Source: Acidimicrobiia bacterium (GTDB lineage: Bacteria; Actinomycetota; Acidimicrobiia; Spongiisociales; Spongiisociaceae). From it: a stretch of DNA of 64,000 bases. The translations under genes and the position numbers were made by a program. The stretch is taken from assembly GCA_011523635.1 (NCBI GenBank), contig WTGI01000087.1:62001-126000 (forward strand). Direction: 5' to 3'. How positions within the stretch are numbered: position 1 is the first letter of the stretch; every line of letters starts with the position of its first letter. Under the pieces are notes generated by a model that saw nothing but the letters and a program-made list of their open reading frames with translations, searched no databases and was not told the origin of the DNA. Of the stretch, positions 61,241-64,000 are shown one piece after another.

Positions 61241-62323
61241 TCAGGCCGGTAGACCCCTGACGGCCTCAACCGCCTCCCCGATCGAGGAAATCGCCATGAT
61301 CTCTACGCCGTCCCGCCCGGCCGCCACTGCGTCCGGGTAGTTCTCCTGCGGCACCAGGATGTACCGGGCCCCGGCGTTCTGGGCGGCGATGACCTTCTGG
61401 CGAACGCCTCCCACCGGCCCCACGTGCCCGTCGGACGAGATGGTGCCGGTACCGGCGATGATGTTGCCCCGCACCAGATCCTCTTCCGTCAGCAGGTCGA
61501 TCAGGCCCAGCGCGTACATCATGCCCGCCGACGGACCACCCCCGGAAGTGGCCCGATCGATGTCGATCTCGAAGGGAAGCTCCACGGGAGGCGTGTAGTC
61601 ACCCAGGCCGACCCCCACCATCGGCCGGCCGGGCTTCTCCAGGTGCTCGGCCAGGATGACCTCCAGGTCGTAACGCTCCTCCTCCCTCAGGATGCTGAGC
61701 ACCACGATGTCGCCCACCTCTCTCGAGCCGATGGCGTCCGTGGCCTCCTCGAGGCTCTTGACCGGCGCGTGTTCCACCGCCACCACGACATCACCGTGCT
61801 CGAGGATCCCGGCCGCCGGCCCGTCCTCCAGCACCGAGACGACCAGGACCCCGTCCTCGGCGCGCGTGACCGGGACCCCCAGGTACTCGAGCGCCGCCAG
61901 AATGGCGCTGTCCACGGATCTGTCCATCATCTGAAGGTTCCGCTCCCGATGTTCCTCCGGCGTGACACCCTCCGGGCGGATCAGATCTCGCGGTACCACG
62001 TCGACGCTCGGATCTAGCCAGCCCTCCACCAGGGCAAACGTGTTCACCTCCTGGAGGCTGACCGTCAACAGGTAGAGGTCCCCGTTCAGCGGATGGACGG
62101 AGGGACCGCCCTCGACGGTCACGAAGTCGACCACCTCACCGATCGGTCCGGGCCACATGGCGTAATACGGGACCGTGACGAACCACAGGAGCCCGGCCAC
62201 CACCGCCGAACAGACCAACCCGGCCGCTGCCGCCAGCGGCCAGACACGGCCCGTGGGCTGCCGGGAGTGCTCGCTGCCGGCAGAATCCTCACGACTCGGG
62301 GAAGCCTCGGGAAGGTCTTGCAT
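61241..62323 (-). CDS. YlbL-type PDZ/Lon-domain membrane protease
   Basis: 360-aa membrane-anchored serine protease. One transmembrane helix is at ~29-51 and a PDZ domain at ~155-225 (VVSVLEDGPAAGILEHGDVVVAV). The C-terminal S16 Lon-type protease domain has the Ser265/Lys310 dyad (GGGPSAGMM and GGVRQKVIAA). B. subtilis YlbL has this layout and degrades envelope proteins. It is the neighbour of UPF0182 in M. tuberculosis too (Rv3194c). Confidence 0.92.
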   Translation of the reverse strand: MQDLPEASPSREDSAGSEHSRQPTGRVWPLAAAAGLVCSAVVAGLLWFVTVPYYAMWPGPIGEVVDFVTVEGGPSVHPLNGDLYLLTVSLQEVNTFALVEGWLDPSVDVVPRDLIRPEGVTPEEHRERNLQMMDRSVDSAILAALEYLGVPVTRAEDGVLVVSVLEDGPAAGILEHGDVVVAVEHAPVKSLEEATDAIGSREVGDIVVLSILREEERYDLEVILAEHLEKPGRPMVGVGLGDYTPPVELPFEIDIDRATSGGGPSAGMMYALGLIDLLTEEDLVRGNIIAGTGTISSDGHVGPVGGVRQKVIAAQNAGARYILVPQENYPDAVAAGRDGVEIMAISSIGEAVEAVRGLPA

Positions 62324-62492
62324 AAGGCCTGATCGAGATTACCCACCGCCCGTGCACACCGGATCATCGGCGCCCGGTAGCCTGTCACCCTGCCCCGGTC
62401 CTCCGAGGTGGCCGCCGGTCGTGGTCGGATGGCCATGAAACCCGTTAGAGCCGGATCGAGTCCAAAGCCCAGTCAACACCAAGGAGACCACC

Positions 62493-63080
62493 ATGAGCTA
62501 CCAGCCGGAGGTGCTATCCGCCCGGATCATCCCGCTCGGGAATCTGGACGCGCGCGTTGCCACCGCCGTCCGCGTTGCGGCCTTTGCCCTGCTGACCGCG
62601 GCCTGTGCCCAGATCCGGATCCAGTTGGGTCTTACGCCCGTCCCGATCACGGGCCAGACGTTCGCCGTGCTCCTCAGCGGTGCGGTTCTCGGATCTCGGG
62701 AGGGGGCCGCCAGCCAGCTGCTGTACGTCGCTCTCGGGGCGATCGGGCTTCCCTTCTACGCCGGCGGGACAGGTGGCTGGGAAGTGACCACCGGGGCGAC
62801 CGGCGGGTACCTGGTGGGGTTCATCGTGGCCGCCTACGTGACGGGTTACCTCGCCGAGCACCGCCACGATCGCCGCTTGGCCACCTCGGTCGGCACCTTC
62901 CTGACCGGCAACCTCATCATCTACGCCCTAGGCGTAGCCTGGCTCATGTACACGTTCTCCTGGGATCTCGTGGTCGGCGTCGAGAAGGGTATGGCCCCCT
63001 TCCTCATCGGCGACACCATCAAGATCCTGCTGGCCGCCGGCGCCACCCCCATCGCCTGGAAACTGGTGGGAAAGACCTAG
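62493..63080 (+). CDS. bioY: Biotin transporter BioY (ECF S component)
   Basis: 195-aa integral membrane protein with six hydrophobic helices. It has the BioY hallmarks LGLTPVPITGQTFAVLLSGAVLGSREG, GAIGLPFYAGGTGGWEVTTGATGGYLVGF and FLIGDTIKILLAA. It binds biotin in the ECF transporter complex; no ECF ATPase or EcfT gene is near, so shared modules elsewhere are implied. AAGGAG precedes ATG 62493. The 169-nt upstream gap contains no recognisable biotin operator. Confidence 0.95.
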   Translation: MSYQPEVLSARIIPLGNLDARVATAVRVAAFALLTAACAQIRIQLGLTPVPITGQTFAVLLSGAVLGSREGAASQLLYVALGAIGLPFYAGGTGGWEVTTGATGGYLVGFIVAAYVTGYLAEHRHDRRLATSVGTFLTGNLIIYALGVAWLMYTFSWDLVVGVEKGMAPFLIGDTIKILLAAGATPIAWKLVGKT

Positions 63081-63156
63081 TTGCTAGTCTCTAGTTTGTA
63101 GTTGTTAGTTCATAGTAGAGATAGTGTAACTCAACTAGCAGCTAGCAACTGGTGAC
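63078..63156. repeat. Heptamer repeat cluster R10, inverted arms (bioY vs moaE)
   Basis: From the bioY TAG stop run AGTTGCT, AGTCTCT, AGTTTGT, AGTTGTT, AGTTCAT, AGTAGAG. After an AT-rich centre come ACTAGCA, GCTAGCA, ACTGGTG, ACGAGCA, ACC. The arms are inverted relative to one another, forming the largest palindromic member of the family, between two convergent genes. Confidence 0.85.
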
Positions 63157-63167
63157 GAGCAACCAGA

Positions 63168-63614
63168 CTACGAGCCCGGGGACCAGGCTTCTCCCTCCGG
63201 CCAGACTTCCTTCTTCCAGATGGGGGCGCGGGCCTTGAGCTCGTCGATCAGGTATCGGGCGGCTTCGAACGCTTCGGGGCGATGTGCGCAGGCGACGGCC
63301 ACCGCCACCGAGGCCTCGGTCAGCTCCACCCGTCCGACGCGGTGCTCGACCACCACCGCGTTGATGGGCCAGCGAGCCGTGGCCTCTTCCACGATCTCCT
63401 CGATCCTGCCCACCACGTGGGCCTCGTAGGCCTCGTATTCCAGGTGGGTTATCCCCTGCCTGCCGGGGGAATGATCCCGCACGGTGCCCAGGAAGAGAGC
63501 GATTGCCCCGCTCGGCGGGCCGCTCACCTCGCTGACCAATGAGCGCGGATCGATGGGCCGGGCGGAGACCCGGACCCGGCATCGAGCCCGCTCCCGCTGC
63601 TGTGGAGATTCCAT
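63168..63614 (-). CDS. moaE: Molybdopterin synthase catalytic subunit MoaE
   Basis: Large subunit of MPT synthase, which inserts sulfur from MoaD into precursor Z. The 148-aa protein has FLGTVRDHSPGRQGITHLEYEAYE, HRVGRVELTEASVAVAVACAHRPEAFEAARYLIDELKARAPIWKKEVW region with the conserved Lys residues of the active site. Start ATG 63612-63614. No moaD is adjacent. The stop lies next to repeat R10. Confidence 0.94.
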   Translation of the reverse strand: MESPQQRERARCRVRVSARPIDPRSLVSEVSGPPSGAIALFLGTVRDHSPGRQGITHLEYEAYEAHVVGRIEEIVEEATARWPINAVVVEHRVGRVELTEASVAVAVACAHRPEAFEAARYLIDELKARAPIWKKEVWPEGEAWSPGS

Positions 63615-63824
63615 GCGTTGGAGTCTAGGAAGGTACTGAAGAACCTCCCGGTGGCGCTATACCCGGCAATACACCCCGGATCAGAGCCTGGCGGGCCAAC
63701 CTATCCCATCTCCTCACATGGGCACTACGGACCGGCCGTGGGCGATCGCAGACCGCGCCGAGTCAATTTTCCCGGCGGACTACGGTGGTGCATGCGCCGT
63801 GCCAACGTACAGGAGGCGCGCAAA

Positions 63825-64000
63825 ATGACGGATCGCAACCTCCTCGACGAGCTCATGAAGCTGCTCAGCCGGCCGGGCCCGGTCAACTGGGCCTTGGCCG
63901 AGCAACTCGCCGGCCATGTCTCGGGGGAGCCCGAACCGATCGATCCCTGGATCGCCGACGAGTACCTGGAACTCGCCCGCCTGGCCCAGTTGCAGGTTCC
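63825..64000 (+). CDS. DUF2342 family protein, putative zinc-dependent metalloprotease (partial)
   Basis: Only the first ~58 codons are in the window. AGGAGG (63811-63816) precedes ATG 63825 at 8 nt. The N-terminus LLSRPGPVNWALAEQLAGHV matches the GPVNWxLAxQxA beginning of the DUF2342 family, annotated as zinc-dependent metalloproteases or F420-biosynthesis-associated proteins. M. tuberculosis Rv3195 is a member located beside the YlbL and UPF0182 homologues, which supports the call. The HExxH region is beyond the window edge. The 210-nt gap before it shows no other gene. Confidence 0.75.
   Translation, partial: MTDRNLLDELMKLLSRPGPVNWALAEQLAGHVSGEPEPIDPWIADEYLELARLAQLQV

Noticed and set aside
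62324-62492. Biotin operator or riboswitch upstream of bioY
   Set aside because: No BirA-type palindrome or structured leader could be recognised.

Overview
The window is a gene-dense, GC-rich stretch of bacterial chromosome. Almost every gene is a recognisable core gene, and no phage, transposase, integrase, CRISPR array or rRNA is visible. Gene content and order point to the Actinobacteria: F420 (FO synthase) genes cofG/cofH, a UPF0182 protein beside a YlbL-type PDZ/Lon protease, an Rv1339-like phosphodiesterase next to rph-rdgB, a DUF177-DivIVA-like-coaD-rsmD-recG run, and etfBA. Split CofG/CofH, a single ClpP, and several mycobacterial/streptomycete neighbourhoods joined end to end suggest a deep-branching uncultured actinobacterium, perhaps Acidimicrobiia-like. 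That placement is inference; no 16S gene is present.

Layout. 1-8.4 kb (minus strand): mreB (partial), ndk, folC, valS, clpX, clpP, tig. 8.5-11 kb: six tRNA genes (His, Arg, Gly, Pro, Leu, Lys), all minus strand, with one plus-strand gene for a membrane-anchored protein resembling cell-wall-binding-repeat proteins among them, then a 121-nt inverted repeat. 11.2-15.8 kb (minus): rdgB, rph, an Rv1339-like metallo-hydrolase, dprA, comM. 15.9-16.3 kb: two tiny overlapping plus-strand genes (a 37-aa membrane peptide and a zinc-ribbon protein). 16.3-26.4 kb: the ribosome/SRP block yraN, lepB, rplS, trmD ... rimM, khpA, rpsP, ffh, interrupted by cofH-cofG and a SulP transporter. 26.5-28.8 kb: a coupled operon upp-atl-deoA. 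28.9-30.6 kb: etfBA. 30.6-36.6 kb: the polymerase and ligase halves of a split LigD, with an MMPL/RND transporter and a PaaE-like reductase between them. 36.8-38.1 kb: a membrane-anchored unknown plus a MarR regulator. 38.2-52.2 kb (mostly minus): cdd, ftsY, smc, mutM, rnc, plsX, rpmF, DUF177, a DivIVA-like protein, coaD, rsmD, recG, then ddl, with a cold-shock-like gene and a stand-alone Lrp/AsnC sensor domain on the plus strand. 52.4-64 kb: class III aminotransferase, EamA transporter, ppsA, UPF0182, DivIVA-like, YlbL protease, bioY, moaE and the start of a DUF2342 protein.

Many adjacent genes are translationally coupled through ATGA or GTGA overlaps (comM>dprA, rph>rdgB, cofG>cofH, rpsP>khpA, upp>atl>deoA, ftsY>cdd, plsX>rnc, coaD>DivIVA-like, ligase>reductase). 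This implies long co-expressed units for protein export, translation and envelope growth.

The most unusual signal is non-coding. A family of degenerate heptanucleotide tandem repeats (AACTAGC, AACTGGC, GGTCAGT, AGTTGTT and relatives) sits in about ten intergenic sites, mostly where two genes converge. They often supply or abut the stop codons. Because the unit contains CTAG and is 7 nt long, three copies put TAG in all six reading frames. I see no U-tract terminators there, so a termination or insulator role is a testable idea, not an established one.
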